NCBI GenBank assembly: GCA_964036295.1
Contig: OZ038464.1
Location: 27,482,508-27,546,507, forward strand
Length of the DNA stretch: 64,000 nt
Direction: 5' to 3'
Source: Plumapathes pennacea
Lineage: Eukaryota; Cnidaria; Anthozoa; Antipatharia; Myriopathidae
Part shown: in pieces, positions 1 through 12,360 of the stretch
Position numbering within the stretch: the first letter of the stretch is position 1
Layout: every line of letters begins with the position of its first letter
Program-made: the position numbers and the translations under genes
Notes under the pieces: generated by a model
Database searches by the model: none
What the model was told of the DNA's origin: nothing
What the model saw: only the letters and a program-made list of their open reading frames with translations

Positions 1-3000
1 GAAACTACAAAAATGAAAAACCTGATGTGTTATTTATAGCAGTCTTGTGCTTCAATAAAATGATTTTGAGATAACGGTTGGTTAATGGTTAAATGAGGCC
101 CCCCTTGGAGAGGAAAGCCCCCCTTTCTATTTCACTAATGGACAAAAATTAATCACAATATTAAATATAAATTGCAATCATGAACTGTTAGCATTCCACA
201 AAGCTCAAATTTGAGTTCACAGTGAGATATGAGAACTTTTATTTGGCTCAAATGAGTGTTATTATTTCTCATCATGCTTGATCCATGTATGTCCCATGTC
301 ATTTACTGTAAGTATTATTTACATGTACCTAAATCTTAACTTATTTTGATTGAAAACATTATTGTATAATATAATTATGAATAAATGTTGGAATCATTGG
401 CCATGAACATTCCATTCTGAAACTATAGGCCCCATGGTGAGATTAGAATGTGGTTTAATTAGTCTAACTTGCAATTTTCTAATAATGCAAAACACACTTT
501 ATACAATATTGCATCATGTAATATTATATACTGCTTACCAATCCAAAATTATTTTCAGCTAAATGTTTCAAAACCAAGTTTTAGTATTAAATTATAATGC
601 AATCATTAACTGTACACATTTCAGTATAACAACACAAGAATGCTTGAAGTTGAGACCTTATGGGGTCAACTCAAATAAGTGTATCACAATAGGCTTTTCA
701 TTTTAAAACATGCATCAAACTTAATTGTGTAACATATTGTAGTTACCCAACAAAAGCCAAGGTGAAAGCCAATCATTCTGACAAACTCAACAGTCCTCTC
801 TCATAAATTCTTGTATGGTACAGGTATAGGCATGCAGTTTTGGTGCCCTTCAGGTTATGTTTACAAGATCAAGGTGTACTTTCCTAACAGCTTTAGTATG
901 ACATGCATCATGCTAGATATTTGTATTAATATCATGTTCCAGTCCAGTGAATTTACTGCTGAACACAAAACATAACATGAAGTACAGTAGCACAGCAAAT
1001 GATAACAAACCATAACATAACATGACAAGATAGCATCCATAATTATACATGACTGTATAACTACAGATATTATTGATAAGAATTACCTTGATCCAGGGGT
1101 GGATATAGACTGTTTTATACTGTTTTACGAAAAGTGGTGAGACTTTTTTTAAATTTTAGCTCTCAGCCTCCAGAAGTGGCAGGATGTGGTGGGGAGCCAA
1201 ATCTCTTTTTTCTGGTTATAGCATTCCCCATGTATGCACTATTGGCACTATACATTTTAGAAAGTGGTTAGATTAATACTCCTGGATCCACTCTTGAAAT
1301 TCATTGTATTATACAGTGCACTGTAAATGCATTGTAAGTTTGGTCCACTTGTTTTGTCCAGTTCACATTAATTTTGATACCATGAATAGTATTGTACAGT
1401 ACATCTCCAAGAACATTTATCACTAACTTACAATGATCTACATGCAAACTTCTAAAAAAATGTTTGAATCAATACTCTAGCAGTCAAATCAGTGAGGGCT
1501 TTACAATTTCTTATATACTGCAAGTAACAAAACTGCCTATAAGATTATCATATTTTCTTAACTACACTGCAGAAATACATTTCCTCGCCTGCGTGAATTT
1601 CAGATATGTCAACTGTCTTTGCTTTAAACTAAGATATTATTTTTCGAGATCAGCACCCTATTTTTCCCTCCACAGGCAAATGGAAATCAAGGCTGTGCAG
1701 TAGATGGTTAGGAACATTCTCTTGTCCAGACACTCCTGGCCAATATGGTAAGTTTAAAAATGTATAGAAATATTATAAAATAATGTTACTTAATACCCTT
1801 TCACTTCCACCATTAACAATGAATAGATCATTTGGCACATATCTGCCATAATAATGTGCAAAACACATGACAAGGTTACTGGTTCATGTAATATCACTCT
1901 CAAACTGTATGTTCATCAATGAGGTCATAGGGTGATAACCAATCCTGTATCTTATATGACAAGTATATTATTCTACACAGAGATAAAGTGCAGAGCTTCC
2001 TCAAGGTCTCACATTTTTTTTAGGAAAACAAGTTTCGGTTTCACTGTAGCTATCATTTCAGTGCTGTAATGTGGAGATCAGTGAGGCCATTTGTGTGTCT
2101 TGTACATGATGCTACAGTATATCATTGACTAAGAAGTGAAACCTTGCTAATTTTTTTGCAAAACCTAAAAGAAAATATGCATTTTGTTTTTTTGACATGT
2201 ATGTTATGTTATGTTATGTTGAACTGCCTTTTTCATAAACCCTGCAGCACCTAATTACAATCTGGGTATATATTGGCTCGTCTAGAAAACAATCATGCTA
2301 ACATGTCAGACAGAAAGAGCTTACTGTACAAGCGAAACAATTTGCTGCTTCCTGACCAAGAACCTCTTGTTTAGCTCAATATAATCACACTCTGTTCTAA
2401 ACAACGGCACAGAAGGTATTTGGAGCCATTTTGTGCCGGTTACATTATTAGAAATCAAATCGAATTCGAACCTGAGCGAAATCCCGGCCTTGAATCTGTA
2501 CATCATGCATGGTCACTTAATTGAATCACTTTGTGGTGCTTTTAGGTCCCATTTAGTTTATACGCTTCGCATCCATGAGAATCAATAAATGCCACTGAAA
2601 TCGACCATATGTTCCGTCAGAAAAGTACGTACAAGTGCTTACAAGATCTACAGTTTATGTACAGTAAGCAACTCCGCGTCGTAGTAATCAAACGAATGGG
2701 GAGTGTTTTCTTCAAACGTCAAACGAGTGAGAAACTCTTACAAATGTCAACAAGTTCGTTGGCAATAGGAAGTCCTTTTGAAGAGCCCCCAACAATCGAT
2801 GTACTGGATGAGGGCAAACAAATTCAACAAGCAAAGCGCTCAAGAACAAACATGGAGTCAGGTTCGCGCGAGTGGTTCTAGATCCACTTCACCAGTCGTT
2901 CAAACTGCACAAACACCCGACTAGAATACAAATCTTTAAGACGTGGCAAAGGGAAGTTTTGCTTAAACCACTCACGAAGGGCAATTTGTGGGAGCTTCGG

Positions 3001-3400
3001 GCCAGATGTACGGTATTACAAATCCGTCATACTCGACTGATCAAATAAATGGTGAAGGCGAAAAGCTTCAGTGAGGAGTTGGCTTAGGTCTGTGTACACA
3101 CTTCGTTATCTTTATCTACGATCAAATAAAGCGTTTACTGACATTGTGGCCTTGCATAAACACGATAAGTCAAGCGCTTCGGACCGATCACACGGCATTA
3201 TACGACGCGATCCGAGAAAACAATAGAGCCGTTACACGGCGAATAAACCGTGGGTTCCACACATACCTTCATGAAATTTCGCTTGTATCGGCGAAAAGAC
3301 AGCAACACCCCTAACCACTTCATACAACAGAAGATTAAATGCAGCCCGTGATTTACCGATCGTAAGCTGGTCCTCTTGAGAGATTGCGTATTCGGCAAAC
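1..3400. other. AT-rich stretch without a recognisable gene
   Basis: Stop codons are dense in all frames up to about 2.55 kb and no splice-bounded coding exon stands out. Base composition becomes more GC- and CpG-rich from roughly 2.55 to 3.65 kb. A short ATGTT-type pentamer repeat lies near 2200. I see no RNA gene here. Confidence 0.5.
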
Positions 3401-3493
3401 TGAAATTCATTGTCATGCAAGCGGCGAGCGAAAGCGCTTGTGTCACTCTTCAACCGCAGGCGAATATTAACAGCTCTTGTAAATGGCACTAAC

Positions 3494-3524
3494 CTTCAGG
3501 TGCATGAGCTTGCGTGTTCCCCAT
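3494..3524 (-). CDS. Possible first coding exon, N-myristoylation-like start
   Basis: On the minus strand a start codon in a good context opens a ten-codon reading frame, MGNTQAHAPE, which runs straight into a GTTAGT donor at phase 1. A Met-Gly-Asn start is typical of N-myristoylated proteins. The exon lies in a CpG-rich patch, as promoters often do. No following exon could be identified at lower coordinates, so the gene, if real, has a long first intron or leaves the window. This is weak evidence; a chance ATG plus donor is quite possible. Confidence 0.18.
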
Positions 3525-4440
3525 CCTTAAAATGCATGAGTATTCCGGCAATCGGCAACATTGAAGCGATTTCTTGGTCGAGAAATTTCGAGTACCTTTT
3601 TTCCTCGCGCACAACACAAACTCGTTCTAGTCCCCGGACGCGCTGTTAAGTCATCAGCAGTGTTTACAGCAAACAATCACTACCAATATAAATAATTAAT
3701 GTGCTGAATAAAGAGAAGATGTGTAAATAGTTTTAACAACCACCGAAAGAGTCTTGCATTTAGCGTTTGGCAAATATTTGGACAAATACGCAACGAGCTA
3801 GAAGATCATCTTACGAGTGACATCTCCGGCTATGAAACAAAGAACTTGGCAAGAGTTGGCAACGACAGAGCAAGATTTGAAGTTGTATCAGGGTGTAAAG
3901 AATGTAGATTGACACTTCAGTTCTTTCTGTTCTTCCGTCTCCTAAAAAATGGAGCAATTTGCAACTCAGGAAGTCTGAGCGCTATTAATAATGGCGGATT
4001 GACAGATGATACGGGTTCCTTTCATTTTTTCGTACCTCTTCAGATTAATCTGCCCGCACGACTGCTTTCATTAGTAATCACGCAATGTTACCACTTTAGT
4101 TCTTTGTTGACAATAGTCTGTTGCTCTTTTGCGGCTCTTTTGTTGATCTGTTGGCCAAATGGGTGGTTATCGAGGTCCTGACAGGTATAGCCAACGCAAG
4201 TCGATCTAATATTTTATTTGATCTGTAAAGAAATTTAGCTAAGTTGAACATATCCGCCGAAAAATGACACTGTATTTGCATACCGGTTGTTCTTCGTTGA
4301 TTTATTGCTGGTACTTCAAACTTGGTAGTGATCAATTTAAAAGACGCGGGTACAGGAAAAGCCATCACTTGCTCTTCCATACGTTCGTAGGGCATGACGT
4401 ACTACAAGTACTTAATTTCGGACTTGCATCTCTATGCAAT

Positions 4441-4512
4441 TCCCATATGGTCTAGTGGTTAGGATTTCTGGTTTTCACCCAGACGGCCCGGGTTCGATTC
4501 CCGGTGTGGGAA
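4441..4512 (+). tRNA. tRNA-Glu (anticodon TTC)
   Basis: The 72-base cloverleaf is complete. The acceptor arm pairs TCCCATA with TGTGGGA (one T-G pair), with A as discriminator. The anticodon stem TCTGG/CCAGA encloses the loop TTTTCAC, giving anticodon TTC at 4474-4476. The A box (TGGTCTAGTGG) and B box (GGTTCGATTCC) match eukaryotic tRNA-Glu. A T-run about 10 bases downstream can serve as the RNA polymerase III terminator. There is no intron and CCA is not encoded, as expected for a nuclear gene. Confidence 0.96.
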
Positions 4513-7500
4513 CGCAAAGTTCTTTTTCTTTCCCTTTTCTATTTTTTTTCCTTTGACCACGACGTCACTGTCTTTCAGTAACCTAAATTTACTGGTATAG
4601 GTCTTTTGAGTGGAACATCACAAAAGATTTTTTTTTTTTTTACCGTAAACTATGCAAATACCTTCGTTGTCATTGGTGTAGTTGAGTGTAGTTTAAATTT
4701 CAGCACGGATGCCCGCTTTTCAGTTCGATTTTCGGTGCGTTTTTATCTCAGTGTCTACACGATTCTGTCAAGATAAAAACGCATCGATTAAAAAACGCAG
4801 CCAAAATTGGATCAGTTTATTATAAAACGCCTCGAGCGTTATTTGTGGAATTGCATCGTGTAAAAAGAAGAAAGTCTGGCGATTTTTTCTGGGTACTTTC
4901 TCGGATTAACTGGAAACCATAGCAGGTTTGTCTGGGCCGCTGTCGTCTTGTTTATTTATGTTTACTGCTCAGTTTATAAAGCACGTATCAACGATCCGCC
5001 TAAAACAGGCGGATTATCCTCAAAACATTGGGTCTGTTCGACGCCCCGACGTGATATTTTTGCCTGCGAGAAACGTTTGCGCCCTGGAAACTGGGAAAGT
5101 CAAACTAAAAACCTCCCAACTGCTGATTGAAACCCAAAGGTGGTGTGCAGCCCCGACAATAAGTACATTCAAGATTCCTTATATGGTCTCTTAGTGCATT
5201 CAAGAGGCCCTATATAGTATCTTAGTACATTCAAGATGCCTTCTCGGATGGTCTCTTAGTCTATTCTAGTAGCATGTGTTCACTTCTAACTCCTAACTGT
5301 CAAGGAACTTCTAAAGGTGCGACCATCCATTCAGTTGAGAGCTTTCAGTAAGTACTGATATTTTCAAATGAAACCTAAACTAAGGTGTGACCACTCAAAT
5401 GAACACTCCCACTAATGACTAGTACATTCTGTCAGTGCTAGTGTCCAACATATATTTTTGTTATTGACCGAAGATCACATTATATTTCTTTCATGTTGGC
5501 TGGAAAACAGTGACAATAAAAAGCCTAAAAAAGAAAAAGAAAATGGAAGATACACTGATGTGTTCGCAATGTTTCTTTTTTGTGGGTATGAAACGAGAAA
5601 GCATTTTAGGGGGACGTTTTGGTGCTTTGCGAATGTAACTGTGTGCACTTATACTGGTTTGCATCGGTTTATCCAAGGCATATAATGGACGCACATTGGA
5701 AATCTATTATTAGTGACAATTGGAAGAATACCTTGTGTAATTTCTGGTGAAGTCAGTGACATATCTGTGACTTGAAATTCATCTCTGGCAGCCATAAAGT
5801 CCTGACTGAGTTTGACAGGGAGCGCGACTCTTAAACGCGGTTGTAACTCCGTCCAAATCGAGTGCTCAAAACGGTCGATCAGTATTGTCACAGTTTTAAA
5901 TATTTCCAGCTGCCCGGCAACGGCGTTTCTTAAATTTACCCATTGGCCGTCAGAAGTGCGTAACTGGGATATTGCCCTACAGAAAATACAGCCACATGGG
6001 TATCTGGGTATATTATAACTGGGACTAGATCAAACATGATGATGCACGAACCGAGTTATATCTATGCCACATCAATCTCACGCTTGCATGTAGGGGCTTT
6101 CTCGAGGTATCTGGCCGTGAGTGGAACCATTAGAGTTAGCCGAGAGGCTCCTGTAGTACCAGGGAAGACACGGAAGTGGAGAAATGGAAATTATTCGGCT
6201 TGGCGTTATGACTAGTATATGACTATGCATTTCATGAGTAAGTTCTAAACCTAACAACGTCGTTCTTGCAATTTCAAAATGAATGAAAGAATGAGTTGCA
6301 CTAACTCAAACTTGACGCGGTTTATGACTATAAAACGACACGACGGATGTTTTTCTAGCTCTTCGTTTAGCACTGGCTGAACAGCGAAATTGAATAGCCG
6401 ACACTGCCGAACTAAAATTTGCCAGAATCGGTTATGAATACACAGTAAAGCTGCAGTGTGCGCACATACCACCATGACTATGACGTTGTTTGTCTGCATA
6501 AAGACGTTCTTTTTGAGCGGCTTCACGAAAGGTCACTCTCACCCCCCCACCCCATCCCCTCCCCTCCCCCTCCCCCTCACGCGCTCGAAAAACAACGTAG
6601 ACGAGAAGCTAAATAGTGTCGCTCAAGGTATTACACTATTGCGCAGTAAATAAATGCATGGCTTCTTCTGTTGTGGGAGGCATTCATTTTTACTTTAAAA
6701 AATATTTAACTCTTTGGTCCAACATTTTCAAATCAAAATAGCCTTATCTATCCCTACTGGAAACTGAAAAAAAGACTGACAGGCCCTAGAAATCACTGTT
6801 TGCTTTTTGAATGCTAGTACAAGTGTAGACTTGTTAACTGAGCCCGTTGCCTTAACTCCTCATTTGTTTCAGTGGACGAAGGAAATGGCACTAAGAAAAC
6901 ACATCGACGCTACACTGTACTGCCGCCGCGTAATATTCAACTATCCACGTATAGTAGAGCTGAACAGCACACTTCATGCAGCGCCGGATTAAGTCGTCAT
7001 ATGGTGAAGATATTTCCATTTTTGCTCCTATGTTGCTTATAAATACGTCCTAATACTGTACACCGTACAACCCGTCACAGGTTCTTAAACTTGTATTGAC
7101 ATCCCTCGGCAGCTTGCAACGAAGTTGATGTAGGGTGCCAGACGCTTGTATGAGCCGGGCTTTTTTTTTGTTTATACAAGGGCCGACTATTGCCTGTACT
7201 TGTCTGTAAAGTGCACGAATGCAGACGAAGAAAGTAGACTAACTCCTCTTTCTTGTTGACCGTTTCTATTATTGCTTCTTCAGACAAGTTAGTGTTCGTC
7301 ACTGGCATAAATATGGCCACTTATTTTACAACCTGCACGCAAAACACAGAAGAATGATTGCTCTACTTTTTTTTTTCAACCAAGTTGCAAAGAGGATGCG
7401 CAATTGTTTTCTAAAACATTTCTGGCAATTGCGTTGCGTTGCAAGTTGATTTCAGGAAAAATCCTGTTACAGAATGTGGAGTCCGTTTAGTCTGTGCGCT

Positions 7501-7730
7501 TGAAAATTGTGTCACCGCGAGGTTTATCCACCAATTATATGTGAGAAACTATAAGTTATAATTAATAATATATTCAACTGTTTTAAAAAGTCACGCTCTT
7601 TGTAGTATTACTTCAAAACGCGCACATCTAACCGACCCAGGAGATTTATTCGGACAAATGAAGAAGCCATGGCAGTTCAGACACGGTTCTTATTTTCAAA
7701 AATCATAGTGCCGTCTGTTGTACGTAATAC
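4513..7730. other. Intergenic stretch, no gene recognised
   Basis: Apart from the dispersed repeat near 5.3 kb and short runs such as the C-rich tract at 6541-6580, I see no exon with supporting splice sites, no RNA gene and no clear transposon end. Open frames are short and read as noise. Confidence 0.5.
5262..5440 (+). repeat. Copy of a window-wide dispersed repeat
   Basis: Contains the words 'aactgtcaa', 'gaaacctaaa' and 'gtgtgaccactcaaatgaa', which recur at 9.6-9.8 kb, 10.75-10.85 kb and 17.5-17.6 kb, and inverted at 20.45, 26.6 and 30.5 kb. This copy is diverged. No coding capacity is visible. Confidence 0.6.
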
Positions 7731-8000
7731 TAGGGAGCTTTAGCAAATTACGACGGCGACGGCAACGCGAGGAACCAGGAAAAAAGTGTCTACGTATTCT
7801 TTATGTCTTTTTAACTTTCCGTTTTTGCCGAAATTTCTTTTCCTTTTATTGTCTCTTACTAAGAAGAACGACTGTCGTAAGTTCTCAAAATGACGTCCAC
7901 GTCCTGACAACAACTTAAAAAAGAAGCATTTGAAGTCGCACGCGAGAGCACGACGACCCCGAGATCATGTCAATTTATAATGGTAATAGGACTGAGTGGA

Positions 8001-8106
8001 GTCCGATTCGGTCTGTAATCATACGAGTGATTACGAAATCGGACGACCGCGCTTCGCGGGAGTCTGATTTCGTAATCACGAGTATGATTACAGACCGACA
8101 TCGGAC
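8001..8106. repeat. 106-bp imperfect palindrome
   Basis: The left arm, starting GTCCGATTCGGTCTGTAATC, is answered by a right arm ending GATTACAGACCGACATCGGAC. The centre is the GC-rich CGCGCTTCGCG. It lies inside the 7.7-9.4 kb transposon and looks like a small foldback element or a subterminal hairpin of the larger one. Confidence 0.75.
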
Positions 8107-9195
8107 GACACGAAGTCCTCTTACCAATTAATCATAAAAATTATAATTTCTGAGAATGAAATGATCATATAGCTTCAGCGTCTTCTCCTGTACTATACAT
8201 AAAAACAAAGCATCAAGAAGTACTTCATCGCCGATCTATTTTAACACGCGCGTACACACGGTTCGGCGTTTGTAAACACGCCGCTTGTTCGTAGTAATAT
8301 CTAGCTCTCAGTTATATCAACTTGAAATACTTGAGAGAAAGAAGAAGCTAATTTACCCAATGATTTGAGTTGAATGTGGATTTTTGAAGTAAAAGTAAAA
8401 AATGTGTAAGTTCTTTACACTCAGTAAAAATCAGTAAACCCATCACGAACTCACAAATTGAAAGACAGTTTATTTCGACTTTTCAGGTTTACATTTTTTA
8501 ACATAACAGGTACTTTGAAACTCAGAATACTAGTTTATTTTTTTCACAGAAGTTTACTCCAAAGCATTCAAAGGAAATACTCAAGACTGAAAAAATCTGT
8601 ATCTTAGCGGGTCGGCACAGCAATTACAAACTTACCGATTTCTTGACGGCTTAATTTTCTAGGAGCGTTTGTCCATCACAGTCCATCACAACAAAGTTAA
8701 GTTTCTTCCATGATTTTGAAATGAATTAACGACGTTCATTGACATTGGCCGAGCCGTAAGTTTCAGAGTGTCTATAGCACAGCATGCTGGCGATGTCGTG
8801 AACTAAACAAACGCGCCCGACCGGCGGAAATTTCCTGTCTTCTTTCGTTGCATAGTGACTGTTCACGTTCTTTGATTGACCACAAGCTGTTCCTTGCATG
8901 TTAAGTTGTCCAAGAATTAACAAAATTTGCCTTTCGAGAAGCCACAAACTCACACCGGCAATCGAGTTTTCCACTGAAAATCAGTGTAACGCTGATTGGT
9001 GCATTTAAATTTCACTCTTGCTTATGATTGGTCAAGCCAACTGTCCGATTACAGAACAAAGAAGTATCCGATTACAGAACAATAGGTGTCCAATTAATGA
9101 TTAATCGGGGGGGTTTATGAACCAATCACATTCGAGGAAATTGTAATATTTATGATTACAGATGTTCACGTGCTTCTTTTGTCTTTTGTCATTAG

Positions 9196-9345
9196 CACAC
9201 GGTAAAGCAAGCGCAAACGCAAGCGCAAGAGAATGAGAACTTTTCCATTCTCTTGCGCTTGCGTTTGCGCTTGCTTCACAAATTTTACCGTGTGAACCGG
9301 TCGCTTGCGCTTGCGTTTGCGCTTGCTTTACTCGTGTGAACCAGG
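9196..9345. repeat. Hairpin built from GCAAGCGCAAACGCAAGCGC units
   Basis: CACACGGTAAAGCAAGCGC on the left pairs with GCGCTTGCTTCACAAATTTTACCGTGTG on the right, around an 'agaatgagaacttttccattct' type centre. A third copy of the GCTTGCGCTTGCGTTTGCG motif and a second 'cgtgtgaacc' follow to 9345. It lies just inside the right end of the 7.7-9.4 kb element. Confidence 0.75.
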
Positions 9346-9479
9346 CTTTATTGTTTCACCGCCGTTGCCGTCGCCTTCTCCCGTCCTGTTGCTAAAGCTC
9401 CCTACTGTCACCTTACACGCACACACACAAAACGAACCGGTTTGATACACTCCACAGTCCATACGCAGTTGATGCAAAC

Positions 9480-9485
9480 TTTATT
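9480..9485 (-). promoter_or_regulatory. AATAAA polyadenylation signal, RSPH1 candidate
   Basis: A canonical AATAAA on the minus strand lies about 405 bases beyond the RSPH1 stop codon. Its position fits a 3' UTR of ordinary length; use is inferred. Confidence 0.45.
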
Positions 9486-9597
9486 AGGTATCGATAAGTT
9501 AAATTTTAGGTCAATTATTAAATAAATAATGAAAATATTTAAGCCTGGGTATAGAATGTTTCAACGAAAGCCTTAAGCCTGCCGAAGGTGACTTTGA

Positions 9598-9790
9598 CTC
9601 AACTAAGAAAATATCCAACTCTTGAACTGTCAAATGAAACCTAAAGGTGTAACCACTCAAAGGAACACTCTCATGCAATGAACACATTCGAAGCAGTGTT
9701 CACTTCCAACTCCTGAACTGTCAAACGAAACCTAAAGGTGTGACCACTCAAATGAAAGCTCTCAATGAGTACATTCTAATAGTGTTCACG
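9598..9790 (+). repeat. Dispersed repeat, two head-to-tail partial copies
   Basis: 'cctgaactgtcaaacgaaacc', 'ggtgtgaccactcaaatgaa' and 'tgagtacattctaatagtgt' appear in order, preceded by a second partial copy. The same blocks recur elsewhere in the window in both orientations. This copy lies in the probable 3' UTR or 3' flank of RSPH1. Confidence 0.65.
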
Positions 9791-9889
9791 TTGTAGTTTA
9801 GGAGACTTCATATTTTGTTCATTTATAAGATTGATTGACATGTACGAAAATGAAATAGTTAGATTCAGCGGCCAAGTTCTGTGCGTGTG

Positions 9890-12008
9890 TCAACCTGTAA
9901 TGGCGGGTGCCGCAGCGGTAATCCTGGAACATTTCCACTTAGGTATTGTGACAGACAATTGCTCGTCTTCCTCGGTCTCTCCTTCGTGAATCTGCTCTTC
10001 CATAAAATACTCGCCATGCTGCTCGCAGCCAATGTCGAACGTGTACTTGCCTTGTCCTTGGGGGTTGTCTTCTACGAAGTTGCCCTCGAATTTATGATTC
10101 GCGTGAATCAGGTCGCCTCCGCCTTCTCGCTTCCCGTGCTGCCACCTACCGCTGTACTTAGTCCCCGTCGTCGCGTACGTATATACCCCGTTGCCATGGC
10201 GCTGATGCTCGTACCAGTCTCCCTCATACGTGTCGCTGTTAGGGTAGTGGTAAATTCCGTGGCCATTGCGGCGGTCGTCCACCCAGCCCCCCTCATAGCG
10301 TGAGCCATCCGGGTACCAGAATGTCCCTTGGCCGTTCTTGTTGCCTTTGACGTACTCGCCTGTGTATTTGGCGCCGTTTTTGAATCGATAAGTGCCCGTT
10401 CCGTGTCGCTTGCCGTGCTCGTACTGGCCTTCGTATGTGTCGCCGTTCGGGAGCGTCGCCTTGCCGTATCCGTGTCGTTCGTCGTTTTCGTTCCGTTCTC
10501 CGTCGTATTCCTGGTGCGAACAACAACAACAATAGCAACAACAACATCAACAACAACAAGAAGTTTACGGCGTCTAGCTCAGTTTTACACATCGACTGCT
10601 TAGTCGATCCAAGTTATACGTATTGTATTTCTCCACGCCGATCACGCAGTCAATCTAGTTCTCTTTAGAGCTGGTTTTCCATTGTAACAGAAGTTTAGTC
10701 TTCAAGATTTACTGTAGTTTTAATTTTTCTGGTGATTTAGTTTCGACCACTCCTAACTCCTGAACTGTCGCGTGTCAGTATGAAACATATATCAATGAGT
10801 ACATTCTGTAATAGCAGTGTTAACTTCCAAGTCCTGAACTGTCAAGTTAGCAAAGTTGATTGTTATCGAGGAAACAAGAACTGAACAAGTTTGTAGGTCG
10901 CAGCATCTGAGCACTTGCACAGTAGACAACTGATTTCAAGTAAAAAAAGTTTTTTCGCCCCTTCATTGGGGCAGGAATATCGCAGTAACATGACAAGGTG
11001 CAGAAATGACTGTGCTTGCTTGTTTTGTCAGTGTGTTTTCCAAAGAGATAAAATAATTTGCATTGAGATTAGACCTTTCAGTCTGAATATACCTAACGGA
11101 TATGTATATTTGCTAGTGCATGGATTTTGGGATGTTTGGCCACCGATGTTTCATTTTAGGTCTTTTGTAGAGTTTCAACAAAGGGAACAAAATTTCAATT
11201 GACGGCCGATTCTGAAGATGGAATGGAAAACTAAACTCATTCTGACATACTGTATATCTCTGCTGAGATTTTGTAACCAGGCGACACCCGTCACCCAAGC
11301 GTCAAACGAAATATTTCCGGTCAGAAGTTAGAAGTTAATAGCAGGTGTACTCAAAGCCTTCAAACTTTAATGAAAACCCTTAGAACTAAGCATGCTTCCA
11401 TTGCAAGTGGATAAACAATACGACTGCTTCGCTGGTTCGTACGCTCTCATTTGTTTCAGACCAAACCAGAGTAAGGCCGAGGACAAACTACACCTGAACT
11501 ATTAAGTAAATTGTGCATGGACGCTGGGAGAGCTACAGCACGGTAAAATGTCTGAATGAATTCGAGAAGAGAGAGTCCGGTAACGTAGTCATTTCCGACT
11601 TACTGCCGGTTTTGTTCCGCGTCTTAGAGCTCTCCAGCATGTCACAAGTATGTAAATAGCATTTCCGAACGAGATATTGACCCACGTTAGAACAGAGAGC
11701 ATATCAAATATTGAGCTAGAAGGCGTTTGTGAATAATATATTTACATACGTTTGCCGCTTTTAATGGAATGTTCGAGGCACTGGAGTTACCAGACTCGAA
11801 GGAAAACGTTGTGAAAAGTTTTCTAATCCGTCTATGACAAAAGTGGAGGAAAATGGCATATGCGTACATCCACAGGCGAGAATCACTGTTGACAAGTGAA
11901 AGTCGTGTGAAGAACAGTAATAATAAAACAACTCGGCAAAATTGATGTACTCACGCCTAAGTTAATGCCTTCATCTTCGTCAAATTCTTCTGATCCAATG
12001 TCCGACAT
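9890..12008 (-). CDS. RSPH1: Radial spoke head protein 1 homologue (MORN repeats)
   Basis: RSPH1 is a MORN-repeat subunit of the radial spoke head in motile cilia and flagella. Exon 1 (12008-11955) encodes [18 protein letters not shown] and ends at a GTGAGT donor. Exon 2 (10510-9890) follows a CAG acceptor in phase 0 and opens with [16 protein letters not shown]. The joined N-terminus matches the known RSPH1 start (MSDLGSEE, then EY-G-RNE--ERHG-G). Six to seven MORN units of the form YEG-W--G-RHG-G-Y follow, then the RSPH1-typical [11 protein letters not shown] and PKWK. The predicted protein is 224 residues; vertebrate RSPH1 is around 300, so the acidic C-terminal tail is shorter here unless a further exon is used at the CAG/GTTGAC just before the stop. 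All MORN repeats sit in one exon. The gene stands alone on this strand, next to the receptor locus upstream. Confidence 0.92.
10514..10560 (-). repeat. (GTT)n tract acting as polypyrimidine region of the RSPH1 acceptor
   Basis: On the gene strand the intron ends in an imperfect GTT repeat running directly into GTTCGCACCAG. The microsatellite thus replaces a normal polypyrimidine tract at the only intron of RSPH1. Confidence 0.7.
10745..10850 (+). repeat. Dispersed repeat copy in RSPH1 intron
   Basis: Shares 'aactcctgaactgtc', 'atgagtacattctgtaat' and 'agtgttaacttccaagtcct' with the copies at 9.6 and 30.5 kb. No coding capacity. Confidence 0.55.
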
Positions 12009-12360
12009 AGTTGGGTACACTTGACGCCGTAGGCAAAATACCAGGTTGTGCGAAACAGGAGTTATTTGTGGAGTAAACACAACAGTTCACTTTCAGTTTG
12101 CGGTCGTCTATGGTTTGTGTGTTGCCAAAGCGACCGTGTGAAGAAAAATTTAAAATTCAAATTTCGGCCAAATTTTGCATGTGTAATTAGACTGTAAGTG
12201 TAGTGTCCAGGTCTCCGCGATATTTTGAACAAGTGCTCTGTAGAAGGCAGTTTTATTTTCTTCTGGTGGTTTTGCGTATTGCCGCTTACAATAGTTGTTT
12301 GAAGTATGATTTTAACCGCTAATCTGGATTTCGCCTAATTGACATCAACACGATCAAAGC

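Larger units (their letters stand above)
7731..9404. mobile_element. Non-autonomous DNA transposon with TAGGGAGCTTTAGCAA termini
   Basis: The left end TAGGGAGCTTTAGCAA at 7731 is matched by its reverse complement TTGCTAAAGCTCCCTA ending at 9404. The similarity continues inward with a GACGGCGACGGCAACG block on the left and its complement on the right. The outer TA could be a TA target duplication, as in Tc1/mariner-type elements; that class assignment is inference. No transposase frame is present. Two hairpins are nested inside, at 8001-8106 and 9196-9294, so the interior is itself composite. Confidence 0.72.

Noticed and set aside
2609..2881. 90-residue plus-strand frame
   Set aside because: No splice borders and no similarity recognised; its length is within chance for a GC-richer patch.
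3232..3489. 85-residue minus-strand frame ending near a GTATGT donor
   Set aside because: It has no ATG start (it opens at GTG) and no convincing acceptor; protein-like stretches are suggestive but unsupported.
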